A stretch of DNA of 62,093 nucleotides from Salipiger bermudensis HTCC2601 (GTDB lineage Bacteria; Pseudomonadota; Alphaproteobacteria; Rhodobacterales; Rhodobacteraceae). The stretch is from the NCBI RefSeq assembly GCF_000153725.1, contig NZ_DS022276.1, positions 531,733 to 593,825 on the forward strand, read 5' to 3'. A program made the translations under genes and the position numbers. This document shows positions 1 to 8,895 of the stretch, in pieces. The notes below the pieces were generated by a model. It worked only from the letters and a program-made list of their open reading frames with translations, was not told the origin of the DNA and ran no database searches. Numbering within the stretch: the first letter of the stretch is position 1; every line of letters begins with the position of its first letter.

Positions 1-29
1 CCCCTTCCCTGTCAGATCAGCCGGAGCGC

Positions 30-1136
30 TTATTGCGCCAGCCAGGACTGGAACTTGGCGTCGATGTCATCGCGGTAGTCGGCCCAGAACTCGTAGTTGT
101 AGAGCAGGGTGTTTTCCGCGTTGGCCGGATCGGTCGGCATGTGCGGCGCCATTTCGATGCCGAGCTCCGCGTGCTCTCCGACCAGCGGTGCCGAGGACTG
201 ACGCGCCGGACCGTAGGAGATGTACTTGGCCTGGTCGGCCAGACGCTGGGTGTCGGTGGCGAACATGACGAAGTCCTTCACCCGTGCGAGGCTCTCGTCG
301 GAGAGGCCGGTCGGAATGATCCAGCCATCGAGGTCGAACACCTGCATGTCCCAGAGCATGCCCACCGGCTGGTCCTGCTCCTCGATCACCGAGAACAGAC
401 GGCCGTTATAGGTCGAGCCCATGATGACTTCGCCGTCGGCGAGCAGCTGCGGCGTGTCGGCGCCGGCGGACCACCACACGGTCTCGTCCTTGATGGAGTC
501 GAGCTTGGCGAGCGCGCGGTCCTGACCTTCCGGGGTCTCGAGAACGTCGTAGATCTCGTCCTTGGCGACGCCGTCACAGTACAGCGCCCACTCCATGTTG
601 TTGATCGGACGGCGCTCGAGAGCGCGCTTGCCCGGGTAGGCCTCGAGGTCGAACAGCGCGCAGATGTCGGTCGGCGCGGTGTCGCCCACGAGGTCGGTGC
701 GGTAGCCGACGGTGGTCGAATAGACGATCTGCGGGATGAAGCAGTCGGACACGATCAGGTCGCCGAAATCGTCCTCGGCGGAGGTGCCGTCGTCGCCTTC
801 GGCGAGCAGGTCCTCGGGGTCGTATTCCATCGCCAGGCCTTCGTCGCACAGGCGGATGGCGTCGGCCGCCACCACGTCGACGAGATCCCAGGTGATGTTG
901 CCGGCTTCGTTCATGGCACGCAGACGCGCCACGGCTTCGTTCGAGCTCTCATCCCACGAGACGCTCACGTCCGGGTGCATCTCGAGATAGGGCTTCACAT
1001 AAGCTTCGTCCTGGCTGCGCTGGTAAGCGCCGCCCCAGGAAACAAGCGTCATGCTGTCGGCCATATCCTGTGCAGCCACCGCGCCGGCGGACACGGTCAG
1101 CGCCGTCGAGGCCAGAAGCGTCTTGGTCAGTTTCAT
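30..1136 (-). CDS. ABC transporter substrate-binding protein, PotD/spermidine-putrescine type
   Basis: This 368-residue periplasmic solute-binding protein probably captures a polyamine or related cationic or amino-acid-like solute for the ABC importer whose ATPase lies just upstream. The N-terminus is a Sec signal peptide: MKLTK, a hydrophobic stretch, then AVAAQD with cleavage near residue 22. The mature part has the LVSWGGAYQRSQDEAY opening and the WxxGADTPQLLADGEV and WIIPTG segments of the PotD/PotF family. An in-frame ATG 18 bases further upstream exists. I chose the ATG at 1136 because AGGGAG lies about 8 bases before it and the signal peptide then starts with lysines. It follows the ATPase gene after a gap of about 120 bases holding a strong hairpin. 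The permease genes are expected downstream, beyond the window edge. The ligand cannot be named from sequence. Confidence 0.88.
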   Translation of the reverse strand: MKLTKTLLASTALTVSAGAVAAQDMADSMTLVSWGGAYQRSQDEAYVKPYLEMHPDVSVSWDESSNEAVARLRAMNEAGNITWDLVDVVAADAIRLCDEGLAMEYDPEDLLAEGDDGTSAEDDFGDLIVSDCFIPQIVYSTTVGYRTDLVGDTAPTDICALFDLEAYPGKRALERRPINNMEWALYCDGVAKDEIYDVLETPEGQDRALAKLDSIKDETVWWSAGADTPQLLADGEVIMGSTYNGRLFSVIEEQDQPVGMLWDMQVFDLDGWIIPTGLSDESLARVKDFVMFATDTQRLADQAKYISYGPARQSSAPLVGEHAELGIEMAPHMPTDPANAENTLLYNYEFWADYRDDIDAKFQSWLAQ

Positions 1137-1211
1137 AGGTAACTCCCTTTTCAACCCGTCATTTTATGAGGACGACGCCCGGGTTGCGGCACCGACCTCG
1201 TGGAGAATGCC

Positions 1212-1243
1212 GCCGCGGCGAGGATCCGCAGATCCGCCGCGGC
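1212..1243 (-). promoter_or_regulatory. Intercistronic GC-rich hairpin between transporter ATPase and binding-protein genes
   Basis: GCCGCGGCG-aggatc faces gatc-CGCCGCGGC across a short loop. There is no T-tract on either strand, so a simple terminator is unlikely. Such hairpins between ABC genes often stabilise or process the mRNA so that the binding protein is made in excess. That role is inference. Confidence 0.5.
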
Positions 1244-1256
1244 CGCAATTCACAAT

Positions 1257-2357
<1,101 letters not shown>

Positions 2358-2646
2358 ATCCGGCTCCCCGTTGATGTCTCGCGGATTGTCCCCGCTGTCT
2401 TGTGGGTCAAACTAAACCGCGTCCGACCACGTCTTGCAACCGCATAGACGCGAGAGAAAGCCTAGCCCCGGCAACACGGGAGATCCGGTGCCGAAAGCGG
2501 CACTTTGCAGCCAAAAACGCCACTCTGGCAGCCGGCGCCGGTACATTCGACTTCGATCTTCGAGGCGCCTTACGCTACGGAACCCACCCTCCCGTGGGTG
2601 CCCCTTCTGCCATTTTCCGGAATTCCGGCGCGGTTAGCGCCCACAA

Positions 2647-2656
2647 GTGCACAACT
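2647..2656. promoter_or_regulatory. Operator half-site matching the palindrome at 2727-2744
   Basis: The decamer GTGCACAACT also occurs within the perfect palindrome 86 bases downstream (at 2733-2742). The left arm here is degenerate (CACAA). A second, weaker binding site of the same regulator is plausible, since 86 bases is close to eight helical turns. This is inference. Confidence 0.4.
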
Positions 2657-2726
2657 TCTGACCACCCGCGCGGAATTTCAGCGCCACCATCCCATGAGCG
2701 ACGCGTGATGTCGGTTTTTGACAGCC

Positions 2727-2744
2727 ACAGTTGTGCACAACTGT
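2727..2744. promoter_or_regulatory. Perfect 18-bp palindrome, likely GntR/FCD operator
   Basis: ACAGTTGTGCACAACTGT reads identically on both strands. Its centre TTGTGCACAA fits the nGTnnACn pattern bound by FadR/FCD-type GntR regulators. It lies 36 bases before the hydrolase start in the divergent promoter region, and a GntR/FCD gene closes the hydrolase operon. Autoregulation and control of both divergent units is the simplest reading. Confidence 0.6.
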
Positions 2745-2779
2745 CTAGCTGGGGCGAAGACCACCCCCGGAGACCGCCC

Positions 2780-3976
2780 ATGGACCAGCACCGATTCCAG
2801 AAAGACCTGCCCTTCTCCGAGGCCGAGTATGAACGACGTCTCGCCAAGACCCGCGCCGCCATGGAAAAGGCTGGCGTTGAGGTTCTGCTGGTCACCGACC
2901 CGTCGAACATGGCCTGGCTCACCGCCTATGACGGCTGGTCGTTCTACGTGCATCAGGGCGTGTTGGTGTTCCACGATGCCGACCCAATCTGGTGGGGCCG
3001 CAACCAGGACACAAACGGTGCCGTGCGCACCGTCTGGATGGGCGACGACCGGGTCATCGGCTATGCCGACAACTACGTGCAGTCGACCGAGCGCCACCCG
3101 ATGGAAGATCTCGCCCAGCGCCTGATCGGCATGGGGCACGAGGGCGCGCGGCTCGGCGTCGAGATGGAGAATTACTACTTTTCCGCCAAGGCCTTCATGG
3201 CGCTGGCCGACAGCCTGCCCAGCGCCACCATCGTCGACGCCACCGCGCTGGTGAACTGGCAGCGCAACATCAAGTCCGCCGAAGAGATCGCCTTCATGCG
3301 CAAGGCGGCGCGAATCTCGGAAAAGATCGTCGACGGCCTGCTCGAGCGGGTCGAGCCCGGCGTGCCGAAGAACGAGGTGGTGGCCGAGATCCAGCGTGAC
3401 GCCATCCTCGGCGTGGGCGACGACTGGGGCGACTACGCCTCCATCGTGCCGCTGCTGCCCTCGGGCTCGGATGCCGCCGCCCCGCACCTGACCTGGGACG
3501 GGCGGCCGTTCAAGAAGGGCGAGGCCACCTTCTTCGAGATCTCCGGCTGCTACCGCCGCTATCACGCGCCGCTTTGCCGGACGATCTTTCTCGGCCAGCC
3601 ACCCGACCTGTTCCTCGCCGCGGAGGACGCGCTGGTCGAAGGGCTCGAGGCCGGGCTCCAGGCCGCCCGCGCCGGCAACCGCGCCTGCGACATCGCCAAC
3701 GCGCTGGCCGCGCCGCTCGAGCGCGCCGGGATCGAGCGCGGCGCCCGCTGCGGCTACCCCATCGGCCTGTCCTACCCTCCGGACTGGGGCGAGCGCACGA
3801 TCTCGCTGCGCGCCGAGGACGAGACCATCCTGCAGCCCGGCATGACCTTCCACTTCATGCCCGGCCTGTGGATGTCGGACTGGGGCCTGGAAATCACCGA
3901 ATCGATCCTGATCACCGAAGACGGGGCGGCGGAATGCTTCTGCGACCGTCCCCGCCAGATGTTCGTCAAAGCCTGA
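2780..3976 (+). CDS. M24-fold hydrolase of the EutD/DoeA (ectoine hydrolase) type
   Basis: This 398-residue creatinase/aminopeptidase-fold protein has an N-terminal creatinase domain (DPSNMAWLTAYDGWSFYVHQ near residues 38-57) and a C-terminal M24 domain. Ectoine hydrolases have this length and open with a very similar motif. Where metal-dependent M24 enzymes carry the two aspartates of the D..DxxRT region, this protein reads FEISGCYRRYHAPLCRT, so the metal ligands are absent. That matches the metal-independent EutD/DoeA group. ATG at 2780 was chosen over upstream in-frame starts because GGAGA sits about 8 bases before it and the longer forms add low-complexity residues. It heads an operon with an M20 deacylase and a GntR regulator. 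No ectoine-type AstE-family deacetylase (EutE/DoeB) lies beside it, so another amide substrate is possible. Confidence 0.62.
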   Translation: MDQHRFQKDLPFSEAEYERRLAKTRAAMEKAGVEVLLVTDPSNMAWLTAYDGWSFYVHQGVLVFHDADPIWWGRNQDTNGAVRTVWMGDDRVIGYADNYVQSTERHPMEDLAQRLIGMGHEGARLGVEMENYYFSAKAFMALADSLPSATIVDATALVNWQRNIKSAEEIAFMRKAARISEKIVDGLLERVEPGVPKNEVVAEIQRDAILGVGDDWGDYASIVPLLPSGSDAAAPHLTWDGRPFKKGEATFFEISGCYRRYHAPLCRTIFLGQPPDLFLAAEDALVEGLEAGLQAARAGNRACDIANALAAPLERAGIERGARCGYPIGLSYPPDWGERTISLRAEDETILQPGMTFHFMPGLWMSDWGLEITESILITEDGAAECFCDRPRQMFVKA

Positions 3977-3986
3977 GGAGCCAACC

Positions 3987-5141
3987 ATGCTGAAAGAGAC
4001 CGAAGCGATTCTCGCCGACCTCATCTCCTTCCCCACCGTGTCGAGCGACAGCAATCTCGACATGATGGCGTGGATGGCGAACTGGCTGGAACATCATGGC
4101 GCGAAGGTCGAGCTCTTCGCCGACGCCAGCGGCGCCAAGGCCAACATGTTCGCCACCATCGGCCCCGACGTGCCGGGCGGCGTGGTGCTGTCGGGCCATT
4201 CCGACGTGGTGCCGGTGACCGACCAGGTCTGGCACTCCAACCCGTTCCACCTGACCGAGCGCGACGACCTGCTGCTCGGCCGCGGTGCCTGCGACATGAA
4301 AGGCTTCATCGCCGCCGCCATCGCCATGGCCGATCCGCTGTCGCAGACACCGCTGAAGCGCCCGGTACACCTGTGCTTCACCCATGACGAAGAGGTCGGC
4401 TGCATGGGCGCCCGCGCCCTGGTGCCCGAGCTCGAGCGCCGCGGCTACGCGCCACGGATGGCCATCGTGGGTGAGCCGACCGACATGAAGATCATCGAGG
4501 GCCACAAGGGCTGCTGCGAATACACCTGCCGCTTCCACGGGCTCGAAGGGCACGGCTCGGCCCCCGCGCGCGGCGTCAACGCGGTGGAATACGCGGTGCG
4601 CTACGTCACCCAGCTGATGAGCCTGGCCGAGCAGCTCAAGACCCGGGTGCCGGCCAATTCGCGCTTCGATCCGCCCTGGACCACGGTCAATGTGGGCCGG
4701 CTCTATGGTGGCGTGGCGCACAACGTCATCCCCGGCTTCGCCGAGGTCGACTGGGAGATGCGCCCGGTGCAGTCGGGCGACGCGCATTTCGTCAAGGATG
4801 CGCTGGAAGCTTATGTCGAAACCGAGCTGCTCCCGGCGATGCGCAAGGTGAACCCGGAGGCCCGCATCGAGACCCAGGTGATCGGCGAGGTGGCCGGGCT
4901 CGAGCCGATGTCCGACAATGCCGCCCGCGATCTGGTGGCGCAGCTCACCGGCAATGACGACTGCGGCGTGGTGCCATTCAGCACCGAGGGCGGCCTGTTC
5001 CAGGAAATGGGCATGTCGGTGGTGATCTGCGGCCCGGGCTCGATCGCGCAGGCCCACAAGCCTGACGAGTTCGTCTCGCGCCAGCAGCTGTCGCAATGCC
5101 TGACCATGCTGGAGGGCATCGGGCGGAGCGTCGCCGCGTGA
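3987..5141 (+). CDS. M20 peptidase family deacylase, ArgE (acetylornithine deacetylase)-like
   Basis: This 384-residue zinc-dependent amidohydrolase probably removes an acyl group from the alpha-nitrogen of an amino acid. The M20 signatures are present: SGHSDVVPV with the first metal ligand near residue 70, GRGACDMKGFIAA with the bridging Asp near residue 100, THDEEVGCMGA with the catalytic and metal Glu, and HKPDEFV near the C-terminus with a further His ligand. The segment HKGCCEY...GHGSAPARGVNAVEY marks the dimerisation domain of the ArgE/DapE branch. It starts 10 bases after the M24 gene and overlaps the regulator by 4 bases. The operon suggests two-step hydrolysis of an imported amide or N-acyl compound rather than arginine synthesis. 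Substrate is not proven. Confidence 0.78.
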   Translation: MLKETEAILADLISFPTVSSDSNLDMMAWMANWLEHHGAKVELFADASGAKANMFATIGPDVPGGVVLSGHSDVVPVTDQVWHSNPFHLTERDDLLLGRGACDMKGFIAAAIAMADPLSQTPLKRPVHLCFTHDEEVGCMGARALVPELERRGYAPRMAIVGEPTDMKIIEGHKGCCEYTCRFHGLEGHGSAPARGVNAVEYAVRYVTQLMSLAEQLKTRVPANSRFDPPWTTVNVGRLYGGVAHNVIPGFAEVDWEMRPVQSGDAHFVKDALEAYVETELLPAMRKVNPEARIETQVIGEVAGLEPMSDNAARDLVAQLTGNDDCGVVPFSTEGGLFQEMGMSVVICGPGSIAQAHKPDEFVSRQQLSQCLTMLEGIGRSVAA

Positions 5142-5779
5142 GCACCGCCGCGGCGCGCCACCAGCGCCTGCATTCAGAACTGCGCGAGCGCATCTGCCTG
5201 CTCGACTACCCGCCGGGCACCAAGCTCTCGGAAGAGGCGCTGGCGGCCGAGTTCGGCACCTCGCGCACGCCGCTGCGCCGGGTGCTGGCGCGGCTCGAAG
5301 ACGAGGGGCTGGTGGAAAGCCGCCACGGCATCGGCACGCTGGTCACCGATGTCGACATGGCACTGATGGCGCAGGTCTACGATCTGCGCCTGCACCTGGC
5401 CGCGCTGGCAGGCCAGCTCGACCCGCTGCCGGTGACCCCCGGGGTGAGGGCCGAGATCCGCGATTTCGTCACCCGCGGCGAGGCGCTGCTCGCCGCCCCC
5501 GATCCGCGCGCCTTCGCCGCGCTCAACAGCGCCTACCACCGCTTCGGCCTGTCGCTCACCGGCAACGCCCCCCTGCGCGAGACCGCGGCCCGGCTCTACT
5601 ACCTCACCGCCCGGATCTGGCTGACCTCGATCCCGCGCATGAACCTGACCTCGGAATGCGCCATCTTCCTCGGCGAGATGCGCGAAACCGAAACCGCTCT
5701 CGCAGCCGGAGACACCGCCGCCGCCGCCCTGATCCGCCGCGCCCACATCTCGATGAGCGTTCACCGCATGACCCGCTGA
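5138..5779 (+). CDS. GntR family transcriptional regulator, FCD/FadR subfamily
   Basis: This 213-residue DNA-binding protein has an N-terminal winged helix (GTKLSEEALAAEFGTSRTPLRRVLARLEDEGLVE) and an all-helical FCD ligand-binding domain. The start is GTG at 5138, overlapping the preceding stop as GTGA, which suggests translational coupling. Longer in-frame starts inside the upstream gene are unlikely. It should sense the compound handled by this locus and bind the GT..AC palindrome at 2727-2744, controlling both the deacylase operon and the divergent transporter. The target site is inferred from family preference and position. Confidence 0.85.
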   Translation: MSTAAARHQRLHSELRERICLLDYPPGTKLSEEALAAEFGTSRTPLRRVLARLEDEGLVESRHGIGTLVTDVDMALMAQVYDLRLHLAALAGQLDPLPVTPGVRAEIRDFVTRGEALLAAPDPRAFAALNSAYHRFGLSLTGNAPLRETAARLYYLTARIWLTSIPRMNLTSECAIFLGEMRETETALAAGDTAAAALIRRAHISMSVHRMTR

Positions 5780-5803
5780 GCCACCGCCGCCACACCGCTC
5801 CAT

Positions 5804-5870
5804 CTTCTCTGGTTCGAAAATACCTCGGGGGGAGTCGCAGCTCCGCTGCGGCGGGGGCGGCGCCCCCTCA
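5804..5870 (+). repeat. Rhodobacteral intergenic repeat, copy 1
   Basis: The unit reads TTCTCTGGTTCGAAAATACC, then a G-run, a short inverted pair, and GGGGGCGGCGCCCCC. Relatives occur at 5969, 13241, 17261, 46876, 54788 and 54876, and a diverged form at 39030. Most lie just after a gene end. Confidence 0.75.
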
Positions 5871-5968
5871 CCGCGCTGCAAGTGGCGCAACGCTCCGCAC
5901 AGCTTCGCGCGCCCGGCTTTGCCAGCCCTTCAACGGTGCGACGCTTCAAGCAGCGCAGCCCCCCAAGC

Positions 5969-6030
5969 TTCTTCTGGCCAGAAATATCCCGGGGGAGGCC
6001 GCGGCACGCGGACGGGGGCAGCGCCCCCAT
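5969..6030 (+). repeat. Rhodobacteral intergenic repeat, copy 2
   Basis: TTCTTCTGGCCAGAAATATC is followed by a G-run, an inverted pair and GGGGGCAGCGCCCCC. It has the same orientation as copy 1 and lies between the GntR gene and the convergent FAD oxidoreductase gene. No gene is visible in the 292 bases between them. Confidence 0.75.
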
Positions 6031-6071
6031 CCCCCCTCTCCAACCTCCAAGGCGTCAGGACATCGCCCGAA

Positions 6072-7112
6072 CTACAGCGAATCCTCGACCCGGAACCCCT
6101 GCGGGATCCCATCCTGCCCGTTCAGCATAAGGTCCGCCATCACCCCGGCCACCTTCGGCGCCATGCCGAAGCCGATCTTGAAGCCGCCATTGGCGATGAA
6201 ATGCCCCTCCCGCCCGGGCCAGCCCCCGAGCATCGGCGCCCGGCTCTTTGCACGGGGCCTCACTCCGGCCCAGCGCTCGACCACCTCGGCACCATGCAGG
6301 AGCGGCATCGCCGTCACCGCGCGCTCGACCAGCGCCTCGCATTGATCGTCGCAGGAGGTCGGGTCTTCGAAGTCGCGCTCCGAAGTCGAGCCGATCGCCA
6401 CGGTGCCGTCGTGATGCGGCACGATGTGCAAACCGCCGGCAAAGACCTGAGGCGCATCGCCAGCATCGAACCGCAGCAGCGCCGACTGGCCCTTCACACC
6501 CGCCCCCACCGGCTTGCCCAAGGCCTCCGAGAGCGCGATCAGCCCCTGCCAGCCGGTGGCCCAGAGCACCTGCCCGGCATCCTCGGCCTCGCGCACCACC
6601 TCGACACCCATCGCCGAGAGCGCCGCCACCAGCGCCGCCGAGGCGCGCCGCGGCGACATCCGGGCGCTGAGCGTGTCGCGGATCAGCCAGCCCGTGGGGG
6701 TCAGCGGCGCGAAGGGCCCGGCCTCCTCGGCGCGGATCACCTCCCAGACCGCGGCCTCGCCCCAGAGGTCTCGCGCCGTGATCTCGCGTCCGCGCGCCAA
6801 TTCAAGCCCCTTGTCGTCGGCCACCGGCTGCAGCCGGCCGCTGCGGGCGTAGTCGGGCGAGACGCCGCCCACCGCCTCGACCTCGGCCCAGAAGGCTTCG
6901 GCCATCAACAGGCTCTCGAGCTGGAACGCCTTCTTCGGGTTCCAGTTCTCCGGCACGTGCGGGGCCAGCGCGCCGACGATGCCGCCGCTCGATCCGGCCC
7001 CCGGCCCGTACGGGTCGACGACCTGGACCGTTGCCCCGGCCCGGGCGCAGGCCCAGGCGATCGAGAGGCCGAAGATCCCTGCCCCGCGCACTGTCACGTC
7101 GATGCTTGCCAT
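6072..7112 (-). CDS. FAD-dependent oxidoreductase, DAO/MnmC-oxidase-like
   Basis: This 346-residue DAO-fold flavoprotein starts with a dinucleotide-binding motif (VRGAGIFGLSIAWACARAG) and ends with the FAD-contacting ANGGFKIGFGMAPKVA segment. It is divergent from mnmD, with only 47 bases between the two starts. In enterobacteria these two activities are fused in MnmC, where the FAD domain demodifies cmnm5(s2)U34 of tRNA to nm5(s2)U before methylation. Here the pair is split into separate genes, so an MnmC(o)-like role in tRNA wobble modification is plausible. A glycine-oxidase-type function is the alternative. The start at 7112 gives the usual short N-terminus before the GxG motif. Confidence 0.72.
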   Translation of the reverse strand: MASIDVTVRGAGIFGLSIAWACARAGATVQVVDPYGPGAGSSGGIVGALAPHVPENWNPKKAFQLESLLMAEAFWAEVEAVGGVSPDYARSGRLQPVADDKGLELARGREITARDLWGEAAVWEVIRAEEAGPFAPLTPTGWLIRDTLSARMSPRRASAALVAALSAMGVEVVREAEDAGQVLWATGWQGLIALSEALGKPVGAGVKGQSALLRFDAGDAPQVFAGGLHIVPHHDGTVAIGSTSERDFEDPTSCDDQCEALVERAVTAMPLLHGAEVVERWAGVRPRAKSRAPMLGGWPGREGHFIANGGFKIGFGMAPKVAGVMADLMLNGQDGIPQGFRVEDSL

Positions 7113-7159
7113 TCGTCTGCCCTCCGGTCATGGTCGCGCCAGTTCTAGGACAGACCATC

Positions 7160-7831
7160 ATGACGAACCAGCCCGACGCCCCTCTCTGGCGCGACGGCGA
7201 GGTGCCGGTGTCGCCGCGCTTCGACGATCCGTATTTCTCGCTCGAGAACGGCCTCGCCGAGACCCGACACACCTTCCTCGCCGGCAATGATCTTCCCGCC
7301 CGTTTCCGCGACGGCTTTCACGTGGCCGAGCTGGGCTTCGGCACCGGGCTCAACCTGCTCGCCACGCTGCAGATCTGGCGCCAGAGCGGCACCGCCGGGA
7401 CGCTCCATTTCACCAGCTTCGAGGCCTTCCCGATGACCGGCGCGGACATGATCCGCGCCCAGTCGGCCTTTCCCGAGCTGTCCGCCATCGCCGATGAGCT
7501 GGCGCCGTTCTGGCGCGACGGGGCGCGCGAGATCGACCTGCCCGACCTGCGCTTCCGCATGGTGGAAGGCGATGCCCGCCTTGCCCTGCCCGCATGGCAG
7601 GGCGAGGCGGATGCGTGGTTTCTCGATGGCTTCTCGCCCGCCAAGAACCCCGAGCTCTGGGGCGCGGACCTGATGGAAGAGGTCGGCCGTCACACTGCGC
7701 CGGGCGGCACCATTGCCACCTACACCGCAGCCGGCCACGTGCGCCGCGCACTCGAGGCGGCAGGGTTTGCAGTCGCCCGTGTGCCCGGCTATGGCCGCAA
7801 GCGACACATGACGCGCGCGGAGCTGGCCTGA
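7160..7831 (+). CDS. mnmD: tRNA (5-methylaminomethyl-2-thiouridine)-methyltransferase MnmD
   Basis: This 223-residue SAM-dependent methyltransferase belongs to the DUF752/MnmC N-terminal domain family and catalyses the last step of mnm5s2U34 formation in tRNA. Visible features are the substrate-side motif PRFDDPYFSLENGLAETRHTFL, the SAM-binding ELGFGTGLN near residue 53, and DAWFLDGFSPAKNPELW near residue 155. The C-terminal YGRKRHM tail is typical. The start at 7160 was preferred because the sequence from MTNQPDAPLW matches the usual N-terminus; an upstream extension would run into the divergent gene. It overlaps the transporter gene downstream by one base (TGATG). Confidence 0.88.
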   Translation: MTNQPDAPLWRDGEVPVSPRFDDPYFSLENGLAETRHTFLAGNDLPARFRDGFHVAELGFGTGLNLLATLQIWRQSGTAGTLHFTSFEAFPMTGADMIRAQSAFPELSAIADELAPFWRDGAREIDLPDLRFRMVEGDARLALPAWQGEADAWFLDGFSPAKNPELWGADLMEEVGRHTAPGGTIATYTAAGHVRRALEAAGFAVARVPGYGRKRHMTRAELA

Positions 7832-8697
7832 TGGCGGAACAGAACACCAAATTCGGCATCTGGCTGATGGTCCTGACGACCTTCGTCTTTGCCCTGCAGG
7901 ACGGCATCTCTCGGCACCTGTCGGACAGCTACAACGTCTACATGGTGGTGATGATCCGCTACTGGTTCTTCGCCGCCTTCGTCATGGCCATCGCCGGGCG
8001 GCAGGCGGGCGGGCTGAAGGCCGCCGCTGCCACCACGCAGCCGTGGCTGCAGATCTTCCGCGGCGTGCTGCTGGTGGCCGAGATCTGGGTGATGATCACC
8101 GCCTTCGTGCTGCTGGGCCTCACCGAGAGCCACGCCGTCTTCACCGCCTACCCGCTGCTCGTGGCGGCGCTGTCGGGGCCGATCCTCGGCGAGAAGGTCG
8201 GCTGGCGACGCTGGTCGGCCATTGGCGTGGGCTTCATCGGGGTCGTCATCATCCTGCAGCCCTCGGGCGGTGTGTTCTCGCCTCACGCCGCCGTGCCACT
8301 GGTGGCGGCGCTGATGTTCGCGCTCTACGGATTGCTGACCCGCTACGTGGCCCGGCGCGACACCGCCGCGACCTCGTTCTTCTGGACCGGGGTTTCGGGC
8401 GCGGTGACCGCGACGCTGGTGGGCGCGTGGTTCTGGGAGCCGATGAGCGCACCGGACTGGGGCTGGATGGCGCTGCTCTGCATCACCGGCGCCAGCGGAC
8501 ATTACACGCTGATCAAGTGTTACGAGGTGGCCGAGGCCTCGGCGGTCCAGCCTTTCGCCTACCTGCAGCTGGTGTTCGCCTCGGCCCTCGGCATGACCGT
8601 GTTCAACGAGACGCTGCGGCCCAACGTGGCGATGGGCGCGGTGATCATCGTGGCGGCGGGACTGTTCACCCTCTGGCGTGAGCGGGTGAAGCGCTAG
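7831..8697 (+). CDS. EamA/DMT-family membrane transporter
   Basis: This 288-residue inner-membrane protein has about ten hydrophobic segments in two EamA repeats (residues about 10-140 and 155-285), as in RhaT/YdcZ-like drug/metabolite exporters. It starts with the first base of ATG shared with the stop of mnmD, so it is translationally coupled to it. That coupling is probably genomic economy rather than shared function. Substrate is unknown. The end is followed by about 140 bases without a gene before the sodB terminator. Confidence 0.85.
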   Translation: MAEQNTKFGIWLMVLTTFVFALQDGISRHLSDSYNVYMVVMIRYWFFAAFVMAIAGRQAGGLKAAAATTQPWLQIFRGVLLVAEIWVMITAFVLLGLTESHAVFTAYPLLVAALSGPILGEKVGWRRWSAIGVGFIGVVIILQPSGGVFSPHAAVPLVAALMFALYGLLTRYVARRDTAATSFFWTGVSGAVTATLVGAWFWEPMSAPDWGWMALLCITGASGHYTLIKCYEVAEASAVQPFAYLQLVFASALGMTVFNETLRPNVAMGAVIIVAAGLFTLWRERVKR

Positions 8698-8840
8698 GGC
8701 GCCTGTGGCCTCAGGCTCGGGCCCTGTCGAGCATCGGGCAGCCGGGGTCGTGAAGGCCAGCTGCATGCTGAGCACGGCGCATTCCTGAGGCCCGGAGGCG
8801 GCACCGGTCCTGATCACAGCGCCTCCCGGACCGACAAAAG

Positions 8841-8870
8841 AAAAGCCCCGCGCACTGCGCGGGGCTTCGT
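8841..8870 (-). terminator. Rho-independent terminator of sodB
   Basis: GCCCCGCGC-act-GCGCGGGGC forms a perfect nine-base stem. Read on the reverse strand it is followed by TTTTCTTTT, so it terminates the sodB transcript 26 bases past its stop codon. Confidence 0.88.
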
Positions 8871-8895
8871 CCTGTCAGGAACAGGTCGGTCGCGA

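Larger units (their letters stand above)
2358..2779. other. Divergent control region between transporter operon and hydrolase operon
   Basis: About 420 bases hold no convincing gene. A forward reading frame stays open through it, but its translation has no family character and the hydrolase has its own well-placed start at 2780. The region contains the operator palindrome at 2727-2744 and a partial second copy at 2647-2656, 86 bases away. It presumably carries both divergent promoters; I could not fix -10/-35 boxes. Confidence 0.6.

Noticed and set aside
2402-2779. Upstream extension of the M24 hydrolase frame
   Set aside because: Extension crosses the operator palindrome and has no protein character; a ribosome binding site supports 2780.
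5780-6071. Small frames between gntR and the FAD oxidoreductase gene
   Set aside because: They are translations of the intergenic repeats and have no other support.
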